Translations under genes and position numbers: made by a program
Origin: Streptomyces zhaozhouensis
GTDB taxonomy: Bacteria > Actinomycetota > Actinomycetes > Streptomycetales > Streptomycetaceae
DNA: 64,000 bases
Direction: 5' to 3'
NCBI RefSeq assembly: GCF_900230195.1
Contig: NZ_OCNE01000014.1
Span: forward strand, 118,041 to 182,040
Part shown: positions 17,161 through 26,101 of the stretch, piece by piece
How the letters are laid out: every line of letters begins with the position of its first letter
Numbering within the stretch: position 1 is the stretch's first letter
Notes under the pieces: generated by a model
Told to the model about the DNA's origin: nothing
What the model saw: the letters and a program-made list of their open reading frames with translations, nothing else
Databases searched by the model: none

Positions 17161-18227
17161 CCCAGTCCCGGGGCGTCCTCGGGAATGGTCAGATAGCGCG
17201 CGACGTCGGATGCGGTGACCTCACCGAGGGTGGCCGGGCGCCAGCGGGGGGAGCGGTCCTTGTCGACGACCTGGGCGCGCACGCCCTCGGCCAGGTCGGG
17301 GCTGGCCAGCAGGGCGCGGGAGACGTGGTACTCGGCCTCCAGGGCCTGCTCCAGGCTCAGGCCGAGCCGGCGCACGCGGCGGACGGCGCCCAGGGTGACC
17401 TTCAGCGAGGTCGGCGAGCGGGTCTCCAGGGTGGCGGCGGCCCGGTGGGCCGCCTCCTCGGGGCGGGCCCTGAGGCGGGCGACGATCTCGGCCACGTCGT
17501 CGGTCGCGTAGCAGGCGTCGATCCAGGCGCGGGCCTCGGGCAACGCCGCGGGCGCGGCGGGCGTCGCGTGGGCGGCGACCGCGGACCCGGCCGGGGTGGT
17601 GGCGAGGTCGGCGAGCAGCGCGGAGAGCGCCGAGGCCGGCACGTGGTGGTCGGCGAACCCGCAGTGCAACGCGTCGCCGGCGGTCATCTCCCCGCCGGTC
17701 AGGGCGAGATGGGTGCCGAGCTCACCCGGCGCGTGGGCCAGCAGCCAGGTGCCGCCGACGTCGGGGGTGAAGCCGATGCCGGTCTCCGGCATGGCGACCC
17801 GGGAGCGTTCGGTGACCACCCGCACGTCGCCATGGGCCGAGACGCCGACGCCACCGCCCATCACGATGCCGTCCATCAGCGCCACATAGGGCTTGGGGAA
17901 GCGGGCGACCAGCGCGTTGAGCCGGTACTCGTCGCGCCAGAACGCGGCGGAGGCCGCCCCCGCGTCGACGGCGCCCGAGGTGGCGTCGCGGTGGATGGCG
18001 CGGATGTCACCGCCGGCGCAGAGGCCGCGTTCGCCGGCGCCGGTGATCGCCACCGTCGCCACCTCGGGATCGTCCGCCCACGCCTCAAGGGCGGCGGCGA
18101 GACCGCGCACCATGGCGTGGTTGAGCGCGTTGAGCGCGCGGGGGCGGTTGAGGGTGACAAGTCCGAGCCGGCCCCGCCTGGTCAACAGCACCTCGGGCTC
18201 GTCGGGGGTCGCTTCGCCTCGCGTCAC
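17145..18227 (-). CDS. Enoyl-CoA hydratase/isomerase family protein (3-hydroxyisobutyryl-CoA hydrolase-like)
   Basis: A 360-residue crotonase-fold enzyme. The acyl-CoA oxyanion motifs are RGLCAGGDIRAI (near residue 75) and MDGIVMGGGVGVSAHG (near 125), followed by MPETGIGFTPDVG, which contains the Glu typical of 3-hydroxyisobutyryl-CoA hydrolases. The length of about 360 and the long C-terminal extension also favour that subgroup over simple hydratases. That reaction belongs to valine breakdown. The GTG at 18227 is preceded by GGAAGGA at good spacing. TGACCA-type repeats begin within its last codons. Confidence 0.88.
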   Translation of the reverse strand: MTRGEATPDEPEVLLTRRGRLGLVTLNRPRALNALNHAMVRGLAAALEAWADDPEVATVAITGAGERGLCAGGDIRAIHRDATSGAVDAGAASAAFWRDEYRLNALVARFPKPYVALMDGIVMGGGVGVSAHGDVRVVTERSRVAMPETGIGFTPDVGGTWLLAHAPGELGTHLALTGGEMTAGDALHCGFADHHVPASALSALLADLATTPAGSAVAAHATPAAPAALPEARAWIDACYATDDVAEIVARLRARPEEAAHRAAATLETRSPTSLKVTLGAVRRVRRLGLSLEQALEAEYHVSRALLASPDLAEGVRAQVVDKDRSPRWRPATLGEVTASDVARYLTIPEDAPGLGLTSG

Positions 18228-18509
18228 GCGCGCGTCCTTCCTGCCGCTTCCGGTCCAGGTCCCGGTTCCGGTTCCGGTCCCGGCGGGGACGTCCCACCGG
18301 GCGGTCACCCCGAAGAGACTACGGCCGGGCGGTCCGGAACCGGACGCGAGGGCTTGACGGAGATCGCCCGCGCGCCAACACTCTGCGACGCCGCTCCGGT
18401 TCGCCCCCCACCACCACGCCGGCCCCTCGCCCACCGTGTCGGTCCCTCCTCCACGAGCGGACCCGCCCCCGCGCCCGTCCCCCACCGTCCCGAGGAAGGG
18501 TCCTTCCCC

Positions 18510-20078
18510 ATGCCAGGTCCCCGCACGCTCGCGGCCGTTCTCTCCGTCGCCACGCTTCTCGCCCTGCCCACGGCGTCCGCCGCCGGTTCGCACGCCGCAC
18601 CGGACCAGTCGCCACCCGGGACGCCGGCCGCCGGGCCCTCCGGGCCCGACCTGACCACCGCGGAAGCGGGCAACCCGTTCGTCGACGGGTGGTATGCCGA
18701 CCCCGACACGGTCTACTACGACGGGCGTTACTGGGTCTTCCCGACCACGTCGCGCGGCTACGAGGAGCAGACGTTCCTGGACGCCTTCTCCTCCACCGAC
18801 CTGGTCAACTGGACACATCACGAGAGGGTGCTGGACATCGCCGACGTCTCCTGGGCCGAGCGGGCCCTGTGGGCCCCGGCGCCGATCGAACGGGACGGGC
18901 GGTACTACCTGTACTTCGGCGCCAACGACATCCAGAGCGACGAGGAGACCGGGGGCATCGGGGTGGCCGTCGCCGACCGGCCCGAGGGTCCCTACCGGGA
19001 CGCGCTGGGCCATCCGCTGATCGACGCGTTCCACAACGGCGCCCAGCCCATCGACCAGGACGTGTTCCTGGACGACGACGGGCAGGCCTACCTGTACTAC
19101 GGCGGCTGGGGCCACGCCAACGTGGTCAAGCTCAACGCGGACATGACCAGTCTGGGCGCCTTCGACGACGGGACGACCTTCCGGGAGATCACCCCGGAGA
19201 ACTATGTCGAGGGCTCGTTCATGTTCAAGCGGGACGGGACCTACTACCTGATGTGGTCGGAGGGCGGCTGGACCGGTCCCGACTACTCGGTGTCGTACGC
19301 CATGTCCGACTCCCCCACCGGCCCCTTCGAGCGGATCGCCCGGGTGCTCGAACAGGATCCCGCCGTGGCGCGCGGCTCGGGCCACAACTCGGTGATCAAC
19401 GTGCCGGGCACGGACATCTGGTACATCTTCTACCACCGCAGGCCGCTCAGCGAGACCGACGGCAACCACCGGGTGCTCGCCTACGACCGGATGCGCTTCG
19501 AGGCCGACGGCACGATCCGCCCCGTCGAGATGCGGGTGGCCGACAACTTCGACGACGGCAACGCGTACGGCTGGCGCGCCTGGGGCGAGGGGGCGTGGTC
19601 CGCGGCGGACGGCGGCTACACCGGCGCCGCGCCCGGCGGGGTGACCACCCAGGACACCGACTTCGGGGACCTGGAATACGCGGCCGACGTCACGCTGGCC
19701 GACGAGGGGGCCGAGGGCGGACTGATCTTCCGCGCCACCGGGCTGGACGCGGCGAGCGGCGCGTACGAGGGCTACCGGGTGACGCTCGCCGCCGACCGGC
19801 TGACGCTCGGCCTGGTCGGCGGCGAGACGACCGAACTGGCGGCCGTACCGGTGGAGTTCGCGCCGGGTGAGACCCACCGGGTGCGGGTCACCGCGGTCGG
19901 CGACCGGATCGCGGTCCATCTCGACGAGGCCGCCGAGCCGCTGCTCACCGCCACCGACGACACCCACTCCTCCGGCGCCAACGGCCTGACGGTCGCGGGC
20001 GGTTCGTCCGGCGAGGGCACGGCGCTCGCCACCTTCGACAACGTGGCGATCGGCCCGGCGGCGGACCCCGGCGACTGA
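18510..20078 (+). CDS. Secreted glycoside hydrolase family 43 enzyme with C-terminal beta-sandwich
   Basis: A 522-residue exported enzyme. A Sec signal peptide (about 1-25) is followed by a five-bladed propeller of the GH43 type (about 50-350): WYADPDTVYYDG holds the likely general-base Asp, DQDVFLDDDGQAYLYYG the auxiliary Asp and YVEGSFMFKRDG the general-acid Glu. Residues about 355-520 form a LamG/DUF1080-like sandwich (DNFDDGNAYGWRAWG to ATFDNVAIG) that may bind polysaccharide. GH43 enzymes release arabinose or xylose from plant cell-wall glycans; the exact specificity is not decided. The ATG at 18510 follows GAGGAAGGG. Confidence 0.92.
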   Translation: MPGPRTLAAVLSVATLLALPTASAAGSHAAPDQSPPGTPAAGPSGPDLTTAEAGNPFVDGWYADPDTVYYDGRYWVFPTTSRGYEEQTFLDAFSSTDLVNWTHHERVLDIADVSWAERALWAPAPIERDGRYYLYFGANDIQSDEETGGIGVAVADRPEGPYRDALGHPLIDAFHNGAQPIDQDVFLDDDGQAYLYYGGWGHANVVKLNADMTSLGAFDDGTTFREITPENYVEGSFMFKRDGTYYLMWSEGGWTGPDYSVSYAMSDSPTGPFERIARVLEQDPAVARGSGHNSVINVPGTDIWYIFYHRRPLSETDGNHRVLAYDRMRFEADGTIRPVEMRVADNFDDGNAYGWRAWGEGAWSAADGGYTGAAPGGVTTQDTDFGDLEYAADVTLADEGAEGGLIFRATGLDAASGAYEGYRVTLAADRLTLGLVGGETTELAAVPVEFAPGETHRVRVTAVGDRIAVHLDEAAEPLLTATDDTHSSGANGLTVAGGSSGEGTALATFDNVAIGPAADPGD

Positions 20079-20190
20079 GCGGACCGCGGCGCCCGCGGGC
20101 CCGCGCCGCCCCGGTCCTGGCCCGGCCTGGCATGATCGGGGACCGTTCGTGCCGGGTTCCGGCACGGCCCGGCGAGGGAGAGGGCGCGCG

Positions 20191-20745
20191 ATGGCGGGGC
20201 TTCATCTGGTCGGCGGCGCCCCCGGTTCTGGGAAGTCCACGGTGCTGCCGCTCCTGGCAGCCGAACCGTTCGCCGCCGTCGACTTCGACGAGTTGCTCGA
20301 ACCCGGCGGCCGGCTGCTCGGCACGGTGATCGCCTCCCCGGCGGCGAGCGCGCTGTGGCCCTCCTACAACGGGCTCTGGGCGCGGGTCGTCTCCCTGCTG
20401 CTGCGCGCCGGGAGGCCCGTGCTGGTGACCTGCCCGCTGACCCCCGCCGAGTGGGCGGAGGCGACGGCGGGCGTGGAGGGCCTGCCGCCCGCCGAGTGGG
20501 CGCGGTTGGACTGCGCGGACGCCGACCGTGCCGACCGCCTGTCCGTGCGCGGCTGGCAACAGGGGCGGATCGAGGGGGCGTTGGCGGACGCGCGGGAGCT
20601 GCGGCGCCTCGTCGACCGGGAGTTCACCACCACCGGCCGCTCCCCGACCGAGGTCGCCGCAGAACTGGCCCGCTGGGTCACCGGAGGAGCGCCGGGGCGT
20701 GACCGCCCGGCCGGAAGCCGGCCAGGTGACCACCTATCCAGCTGA
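20191..20745 (+). CDS. P-loop NTPase, small kinase-like protein
   Basis: A 184-residue protein starting with a clear Walker A motif (GGAPGSGKST) followed by DFDELLEPGG, which resembles the acceptor-site Asp of small P-loop kinases. The layout matches AAA_33/zeta-toxin-like kinases of unknown substrate. The ATG at 20191 follows GGGAGAGGGCGCG; an upstream start at 20149 is possible. The last codons and the stop lie inside a block of TGACCA repeats. Confidence 0.8.
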   Translation: MAGLHLVGGAPGSGKSTVLPLLAAEPFAAVDFDELLEPGGRLLGTVIASPAASALWPSYNGLWARVVSLLLRAGRPVLVTCPLTPAEWAEATAGVEGLPPAEWARLDCADADRADRLSVRGWQQGRIEGALADARELRRLVDREFTTTGRSPTEVAAELARWVTGGAPGRDRPAGSRPGDHLSS

Positions 20746-20838
20746 CCAACTGACCACTTGTCCGCCGGCCATACCGACCACCTGACCACTTGTCCAGCTG
20801 ACCCGGTTGGTAACGCGCCCCAGTTGGTCACCTGACCA
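20727..20838. repeat. Second cluster of TGACCA elements, overlapping a gene end
   Basis: Five TGACCA copies (20727, 20743, 20751, 20783, 20833) plus one TGGTCA (20825) lie within about 110 nt. TGACCACTTGTCC occurs twice, exactly 32 bp apart (20751-20763, 20783-20795). The stop codon of the P-loop gene is part of one copy, just as at the other cluster near 17.1 kb. Confidence 0.7.
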
Positions 20839-20870
20839 GTTGAACGACCCCCGCCGGGCCGTGCCCGTCC

Positions 20871-20906
20871 GGTCCGGGGCGGCGTGGGGAGCCGCCGCCC
20901 CGGACC
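20871..20906. terminator. Terminator of the symporter gene
   Basis: A perfect 14-bp stem (20871-20884 with 20893-20906, GGTCCGGGGCGGCG and complement) with an 8-nt loop lies 20 nt past the symporter stop codon on the minus strand. It may also stop read-through from the P-loop gene on the plus strand. Confidence 0.8.
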
Positions 20907-20925
20907 CGAGCACGGGGGGCGCGGG

Positions 20926-22509
20926 TTACCGGGCCCCGGTCCCGCCCGCGTGCTCCTCGGCCTGCCGGGCCTCGTCCGCCTCGATCTCCGCGTCGCTCTC
21001 GCCGGCGTCCCGGCGCCTGATGTACTCCAGCACCTTCTCCAGCTCCCGCTTGACCACCGGGGCCAGCAGGTAGAGCCCGATGATGTTGAAGAGCGCCGCG
21101 GCGAAGAGGACCGCGTCGGCCAGGTCCACCAGCACGCCCAGGGAGAGCAGCGCGCCCGTCACGATCATGGAGCAGAAGATGACCTTGTAGATCAGCTCGG
21201 AGGTCTTGCTGTGACCGAAGATGTGGCCCCAGCTCTTCAGGCCGTAGTAGCCCCAGGTGATCACCGTGGAGAAGGCGAAGAGGATCACCGCGACGGTGAG
21301 CACCTGCGGGAACCAGGGCAGCGCCGTCTCGAAGGCGTCGGAGGTGATGGAGATGCCCACCGAGGTGCCCGAGACGCCGTCGCCCTCGCCGCTGGCCACC
21401 GCGTCACGCGCGTCGTTGTACATGCCGCCGTCCGCGATGATGATGGTCAGGGCGGTCATGGTGCAGATGATCACGGTGTCGACGAACGGCTCGATCATCG
21501 CCACCAGGCCCTCGGTGGCCGGCCGCTTGGTGCGCACCGCGGAGTGGGCGATCGGCGCGGAGCCGACCCCCGCCTCGTTGGAGAAGGCCGCGCGCTGGAA
21601 GCCGATGATCAACGCGCCCAGCAGGCCGCCCGCGACGCCCTCCGGGTTGAAGGCACCGGAGAAGATCGCGCCGAACGCGTCGGGCACCTGGCCGATGTTG
21701 AAGCCGATGACCGCGAGACAGGCCAGCACGTAGAGGATGGCCATGCTTGGCACGAGGCGGCTGGTGACAGCCCCGATGGAGCGCATCCCGCCGATGAGGA
21801 CCAGCGCCACCAGCGCCGCGCCCAGCAGACCGAAGAAGATGGCGCCGCCGCTGGTGTCGAAGAAGCTGTCGTCCTTGCCCGTGACCGAGACCAGCTGCTC
21901 CAGCGACTGGTTGACCTGGAAGAGGTTGCCGCCGAAGAGCGTGAAGAAGAGCAGCATCGCCGCGGAGCACCACGCCAGCACCTTGCCCACGCCGGCCATC
22001 CCGCGCTCGGCGAGGCCCTTGCGCAGGTAGAGCATCGGCCCGCCGTTGACGGTGCCGTCCTCGTTGAACTCCCGGTACTTCACGCCGAGCGTGCACTCCA
22101 CGAACTTGCTCGCCATGCCGAGCAGACCGCAGACGATCATCCAGAACGTCGCGCCTGGACCACCGATGGAGACCGCTATCGCGACGCCGGCGATGTTGCC
22201 CAGACCCACCGTCCCGGAGACCGCTGAGGTCAGCGCCTGGAAGTGGTTGACCTCCCCGGGGGCGTCCGGCTGGTCGTACTTGCCTCGGACCAGCCTCAGC
22301 GACTTGCCGATGTGGCGTACCTGGGCAAACCCGAAGTAGACGCTGAAAATCAGCCCGGCGACGACGAGCCAGGCGACGATGATCGGGAAGTCGGCCCCGA
22401 AGACCGGAACCTCGTAGAAGACGATATCGCCCAGAACCTCGGATACCGGCTCGAAGACGTCGTTGACTTTCTCGTCAACCGTCTCGGTCCAGGAACTTTC
22501 GTTGGCCAT
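20926..22509 (-). CDS. Alanine/glycine:cation symporter (AGCS family)
   Basis: A 527-residue secondary transporter with about 10-11 membrane helices that imports alanine or glycine with Na+ or H+. Family hallmarks are GTVGLGNIAGVAIAVSIGGPGATFWM near residue 100, NGGPMLYLRKGL near 165, and GFQRAAFSNEAGVGSAPIAHS near 295. The N-terminal 30 residues and a C-terminal tail rich in Glu, Asp and Ala are cytoplasmic. The ATG at 22509 is preferred over the GTG six bases upstream, because AGAGG then sits at good spacing. Confidence 0.95.
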   Translation of the reverse strand: MANESSWTETVDEKVNDVFEPVSEVLGDIVFYEVPVFGADFPIIVAWLVVAGLIFSVYFGFAQVRHIGKSLRLVRGKYDQPDAPGEVNHFQALTSAVSGTVGLGNIAGVAIAVSIGGPGATFWMIVCGLLGMASKFVECTLGVKYREFNEDGTVNGGPMLYLRKGLAERGMAGVGKVLAWCSAAMLLFFTLFGGNLFQVNQSLEQLVSVTGKDDSFFDTSGGAIFFGLLGAALVALVLIGGMRSIGAVTSRLVPSMAILYVLACLAVIGFNIGQVPDAFGAIFSGAFNPEGVAGGLLGALIIGFQRAAFSNEAGVGSAPIAHSAVRTKRPATEGLVAMIEPFVDTVIICTMTALTIIIADGGMYNDARDAVASGEGDGVSGTSVGISITSDAFETALPWFPQVLTVAVILFAFSTVITWGYYGLKSWGHIFGHSKTSELIYKVIFCSMIVTGALLSLGVLVDLADAVLFAAALFNIIGLYLLAPVVKRELEKVLEYIRRRDAGESDAEIEADEARQAEEHAGGTGAR

Positions 22510-22887
22510 GTGCACCTCTGGCAGCTTTTTCGTAACGATCGAGAGGGGGGAAGCCGGCGACGCCGTCTCCCAGTTGCCCGCACCTGCCCAGGCTTCGGAA
22601 AGCTAACCCAAGAAGGCCGACAATCTTTCTGGCGAACGAAAAGACCCGACGAAAAGACACCGCACCCCCGCGCGGCCGGCACCGCGGAGGGAAATCCGGC
22701 CCCCCCGGGGCACGCTTGGTCGTGCCCGCACGGTGACAAACGGAGCGGGAAACGGGCATTCGGCGAGCGCTTCCCCACTTCGCCCGGCACGGAATGCGGC
22801 GCCCGGAATGCGCCCGGAATACCGGCGGCCGGACCGGGCGCGGGACCGCCACGCCCCGGCCGCGCGTCCGCCCTTGGGACGGGCGGC
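22510..22887. other. Intergenic region between the symporter and the LacI gene
   Basis: 378 nt separate the LacI stop from the symporter start, both on the minus strand. It must hold the symporter promoter. Slightly lower G+C is seen near 22520-22650. I recognise no gene, RNA or clear repeat; CCGCCC/GGGCGG at 22868-22886 is a small hairpin that could end the lacI-type transcript. Confidence 0.5.
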
Positions 22888-23925
22888 TCAGCCCGCGGGC
22901 GTGATGTCGCCGCGCGTCCGCAGATAGGTCGGAAGCGTGACCTGCTCCGTGGTGCGGGAGGGCCGCCCCAGGCGCTCCAGGGCCAACTCCGCCGCGGCCT
23001 CCCCCATCCGCGTCGGGTCGTAGGCGACGACGCTGACGTCCATCGCCTCCGCCAGCTCGAAGTCGTCGAAGCCGAAGAGCACCACCCGGGAGGGATGGGC
23101 CCGCAGGGCGCGGGCCGCGCCGGCGGTGGCCCGGTTGTTCGCGGTGAAGACGGCGGTCGGCGGGTCCGGCAGCGCCAGCAGTTGGCGGGTCGCCGCCTCG
23201 GCGCCCTCCACGTCCGCGGCGTCCTGCCGGATCAGCTCCGGGTCGGCCGGGATCCCGGCCGCCCGCAGCACGTCCTCGTAGCCGCTGCGCCGCTCCGCGT
23301 GCGGCCGCAGCCGCGAGGAGGAGCCGACGAACGCGACCCGCCGGTGGCCCGCGTCCACCAGCGCGCGCACCGCCTGGGCGGCACCGCCCCGGTTGTCCAG
23401 CGTCACCAGGTCGCTGACCGCGTGCGACAGCGGGCGGTCCACCGCGACGATCGGGGTGCCCAGCTCCCGCTCCCCGTCCAGATAGGAGTGGTCGTCGGCG
23501 ATGGGCACCAACAGCAGGGCGCGGACCCGGCGTTCGAGCATCGCCGTGACCGCCTGGGACTCGCGCTCCACCAGGTCCTCGGTGGCCGCCAGCAGCATCG
23601 TGAGGTCCTGGCGCGCCAGCGCGCGCTCCACCCCCGAGGCGACGGAGGCGTAGAACGGGTTGGTGAGGTCGCCGATGACGAAGGCGACCGTGCGGGAGGT
23701 GCCGCCCGTACGGAGGTCGCGGGCGACCGCGTTGGGACGGAACCGCAGCGCGCGGGCCGCCCGCAGCACCCGGTCCCTGGTGGCGGGCGCGACGTTCTGC
23801 CCGCCCGACATGACGCGCGAGACCGTCTTGCGGCTCACCTCGGCCAGCCGCGCCACATCATCCAGCGTGGGCCGGGCCACGACATCGACCGCGCCGGGCT
23901 GAGGCGGACTGTCCATCGAGGTCAT
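22888..23925 (-). CDS. LacI-family transcriptional regulator
   Basis: A 345-residue repressor. The N-terminal helix-turn-helix reads PTLDDVARLAEVSRKTVSRVMSG, followed by the hinge helix (RPNAVARDLRTG) and a periplasmic-binding-protein-like sugar sensor (about 75-345). The regulator is divergent from the sugar ABC importer operon across an 811-nt region that contains a perfect 14-bp palindrome overlapping a promoter, so it probably represses that operon. The inducing sugar is unknown. Confidence 0.93.
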   Translation of the reverse strand: MTSMDSPPQPGAVDVVARPTLDDVARLAEVSRKTVSRVMSGGQNVAPATRDRVLRAARALRFRPNAVARDLRTGGTSRTVAFVIGDLTNPFYASVASGVERALARQDLTMLLAATEDLVERESQAVTAMLERRVRALLLVPIADDHSYLDGERELGTPIVAVDRPLSHAVSDLVTLDNRGGAAQAVRALVDAGHRRVAFVGSSSRLRPHAERRSGYEDVLRAAGIPADPELIRQDAADVEGAEAATRQLLALPDPPTAVFTANNRATAGAARALRAHPSRVVLFGFDDFELAEAMDVSVVAYDPTRMGEAAAELALERLGRPSRTTEQVTLPTYLRTRGDITPAG

Positions 23926-24736
23926 GGCGGGAAGAGTAGCACCGGCTTGTGGGCCTGACCACAGTGCTTTTCACGCAGGTCACCGCGATGAGACGGCAGA
24001 ATTAACCGCTTAAGTCAAGAGCTCTCGCAGCGATGACCACGACTGACAACGTGAGACACCTCCGCGACCCGCCCACGGGGTCGGCAACCGCTTGCCCCGC
24101 CCGTCCGAGATCCCGGACGAGCGATGCGAAATGTCCGGAAACGCTCCGCCGTTCGCACCCGCGCGCACCCCGCGTGGGGAACGCCCCGCCCCTTCACCCC
24201 GTCACGACATCGTGAGTCATCCCCGGCGCCCGACGCGCGGACGACCTCGGCGATCGGCCGTGAACCGGGCGCGAGTTGCCACCGAAACGGTCACCACCCA
24301 CTCTCACATGTGCTTGTTTCGACCGACCTCATAACACCATCGATCAACAAGCCGTAACAGAATCGACCTTGACAGCCCGTGGCGGGGTCGTCAGACTCTT
24401 GCGTCGTGACATCGATGTCAACGGCCGTTCAGGACCGACTGGACGGGGCGGGAAGGGCGCTCGGAGCGTACCGGACGACGCCCCCATCGCGTCCCGCCGC
24501 CGCTGATCAAGGCGGTGTTCACGGTCGCTCGCCGCTGCCGGGCGCACGCGTGGTCGACGCGTCGCGCCCGTGCCCGCGTTGACCCTCGTGAGCCAGCCGT
24601 TGTCACACACGGTCGCCCGAGCCCCGGCCCGGGGGCCGGCCGCACGGCCTCGGTTCCCGTCCGTCCCACGGTGCCGAGACCGCCACCACCTCGGGCCGTG
24701 GAGCCCGTGGGCACGCCATGGAGAACCGGAGGAACG
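23926..24736. other. Long divergent control region (LacI gene / sugar importer)
   Basis: The 811-nt gap has no convincing gene. It includes A+T-richer patches near 23940-24030 and 24290-24370, a promoter and palindromic operator at 24369-24420, and CATCGATC near 24338, which shares its core with the operator palindrome. The transcript leader of the importer operon would be about 330 nt, unusually long, so a leader-based control is conceivable; I see no riboswitch that I recognise. Confidence 0.5.
24369..24420 (+). promoter_or_regulatory. Promoter with overlapping 14-bp operator for the sugar importer
   Basis: TTGACA (24369-24374), a 17-nt spacer and CAGACT (24392-24397) fit a housekeeping-type promoter. 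The perfect palindrome TGACATCGATGTCA (24407-24420) starts 10 bases after the -10 element and so covers the expected start point, the usual place for LacI-family repression. Confidence 0.6.
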
Positions 24737-26029
24737 ATGAAGATCCGAGGCAGGACGACCAGAAGCCGGTGCATAGGCGCGGCGACGGTGGCACTGGTCA
24801 CCGCGTTCGGCGCGACCGCCTGCGGTTCCGACGGCGGCTCCGGCACCGGCGAGGGCGAGGTGGAGGTCTTCACCTGGTGGGCCCAGGGCAGTGAGAAGGA
24901 GGGCCTGGACGCGCTCGTCGGCGTCTTCGAGGAGCAGCACTCCGACCTGAAGTTCGTCAACGGCGCGGTCGCCGGCGGCGCCGGCAGCGACGCGAAGAAC
25001 GTGCTCGCCTCCCGGCTCCAGACCAACGACCCGCCCGGCACCTTCCAGGCGCACGCCGGTGCCGAGCTGACCGACTACATCGAGCAGGGCGACATCGAGC
25101 CGCTCACCGACGCCTACGCCGAGGAGGGCTGGGACCAGCTCTTCCCCGAGAGCCTGCTGGAGCAGATCGAGCAGGAGGGCGAGTACTACTCGGTGCCCTC
25201 CAACATCCACCGCGCCAACGTGGTGTGGGCCAACCCCGCGGCGCTGGAGGAGGCCGGGGTCGACCCCAACGCCGAGTACGCGGACCTGGACGCCTGGATC
25301 GCGGACCTGGAGAAGATCGAGGAGGCGGGCATCACCCCGCTGTCGATCGGCATGGACTGGACCCAGGTCCACCTGCTGGAGACCGTGCTCCTCGCCGACC
25401 TCGGCGTCGAGGCGTACAACGGCCTGTGGGACGGCACCACCGACTGGGCGGGCGCGGAGGTGACCGGCGCGCTGGAGCACTACGAGACGCTGCTCGGCTT
25501 CACCAACTCCGACCGCCAGTCCCTGGACTGGCCGGACGCGACCCAGCAGGTCATCGACGGCACCGCCGCTTTCAACGTGATGGGCGACTGGGCGGAGGCG
25601 GCCTTCGCCTCGCAGGACAAGGTCTTCGGCGAGGACTACACCACCTTCCCGGTGCCCGGCACCGACGGCGTCTTCGACTTCCTGGCCGACTCGTTCACGC
25701 TGCCCGTCGGCGCCCCGAACCCGGACGCCTCGCGCGCCTGGCTGGACACCGTCGCCAGCGCCGAGGGCCAGCAGGCGTTCAACGCGGCCAAGGGCTCCAT
25801 CCCGGCCAACCTGGAGGCGGACACCTCCGAGTTCGGCGAGTACCAGCAGACCGCCATCGAGTCGTTCGCGCAGGACCCGATCGTCTCCTCGCTGGCGCAC
25901 GGTTCGGCCGCCTCGGTCAGCTGGCTGACCGACATCACCTCGTCCATCAGCCAGTTCGGCAGCGGTGGTGACGTGGCCTCGCTCCAGGAGGACCTGGCCG
26001 CGACGGCCGAGGCCCAGCTCGCCGACTGA
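24737..26029 (+). CDS. Sugar ABC transporter substrate-binding lipoprotein
   Basis: A 430-residue extracellular solute-binding protein of family 1. A basic signal peptide ends in a lipobox-like FGATACG, so the mature protein would be lipid-anchored at Cys28. The body begins EVEVFTWWAQGSEKEGL and shows the two-lobe pattern of the group, with aromatic residues (WLDTVAS, SVSWLTD) typical of sugar binding. The ATG at 24737 follows GGAGGAACG. It is followed by two permease genes and no ATPase; in Streptomyces such systems share the MsiK ATPase. Confidence 0.93.
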   Translation: MKIRGRTTRSRCIGAATVALVTAFGATACGSDGGSGTGEGEVEVFTWWAQGSEKEGLDALVGVFEEQHSDLKFVNGAVAGGAGSDAKNVLASRLQTNDPPGTFQAHAGAELTDYIEQGDIEPLTDAYAEEGWDQLFPESLLEQIEQEGEYYSVPSNIHRANVVWANPAALEEAGVDPNAEYADLDAWIADLEKIEEAGITPLSIGMDWTQVHLLETVLLADLGVEAYNGLWDGTTDWAGAEVTGALEHYETLLGFTNSDRQSLDWPDATQQVIDGTAAFNVMGDWAEAAFASQDKVFGEDYTTFPVPGTDGVFDFLADSFTLPVGAPNPDASRAWLDTVASAEGQQAFNAAKGSIPANLEADTSEFGEYQQTAIESFAQDPIVSSLAHGSAASVSWLTDITSSISQFGSGGDVASLQEDLAATAEAQLAD

Positions 26030-26041
26030 CCGACAGGCACC

Positions 26042-26070
26042 GGGGGCCGGTCCGTTCCGGACCGGCCCCC
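26042..26070 (+). terminator. Intra-operon hairpin between binding protein and permease genes
   Basis: A perfect 13-bp stem (26042-26054, 26058-26070) with a 3-nt loop sits in the 72-nt gap. Such hairpins usually allow the binding protein mRNA to exceed permease mRNA by partial termination or 3'-end protection. Confidence 0.75.
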
Positions 26071-26101
26071 TTGACTCCTTCTGATCCCTTGGAGGTGAAG
26101 C

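Noticed and set aside
18228..20165. Minus-strand extension of the hydratase-family frame across the GH43 gene
   Set aside because: The extension is antisense to a well-supported secreted GH43 gene, and a good ribosome-binding site marks the GTG at 18227.
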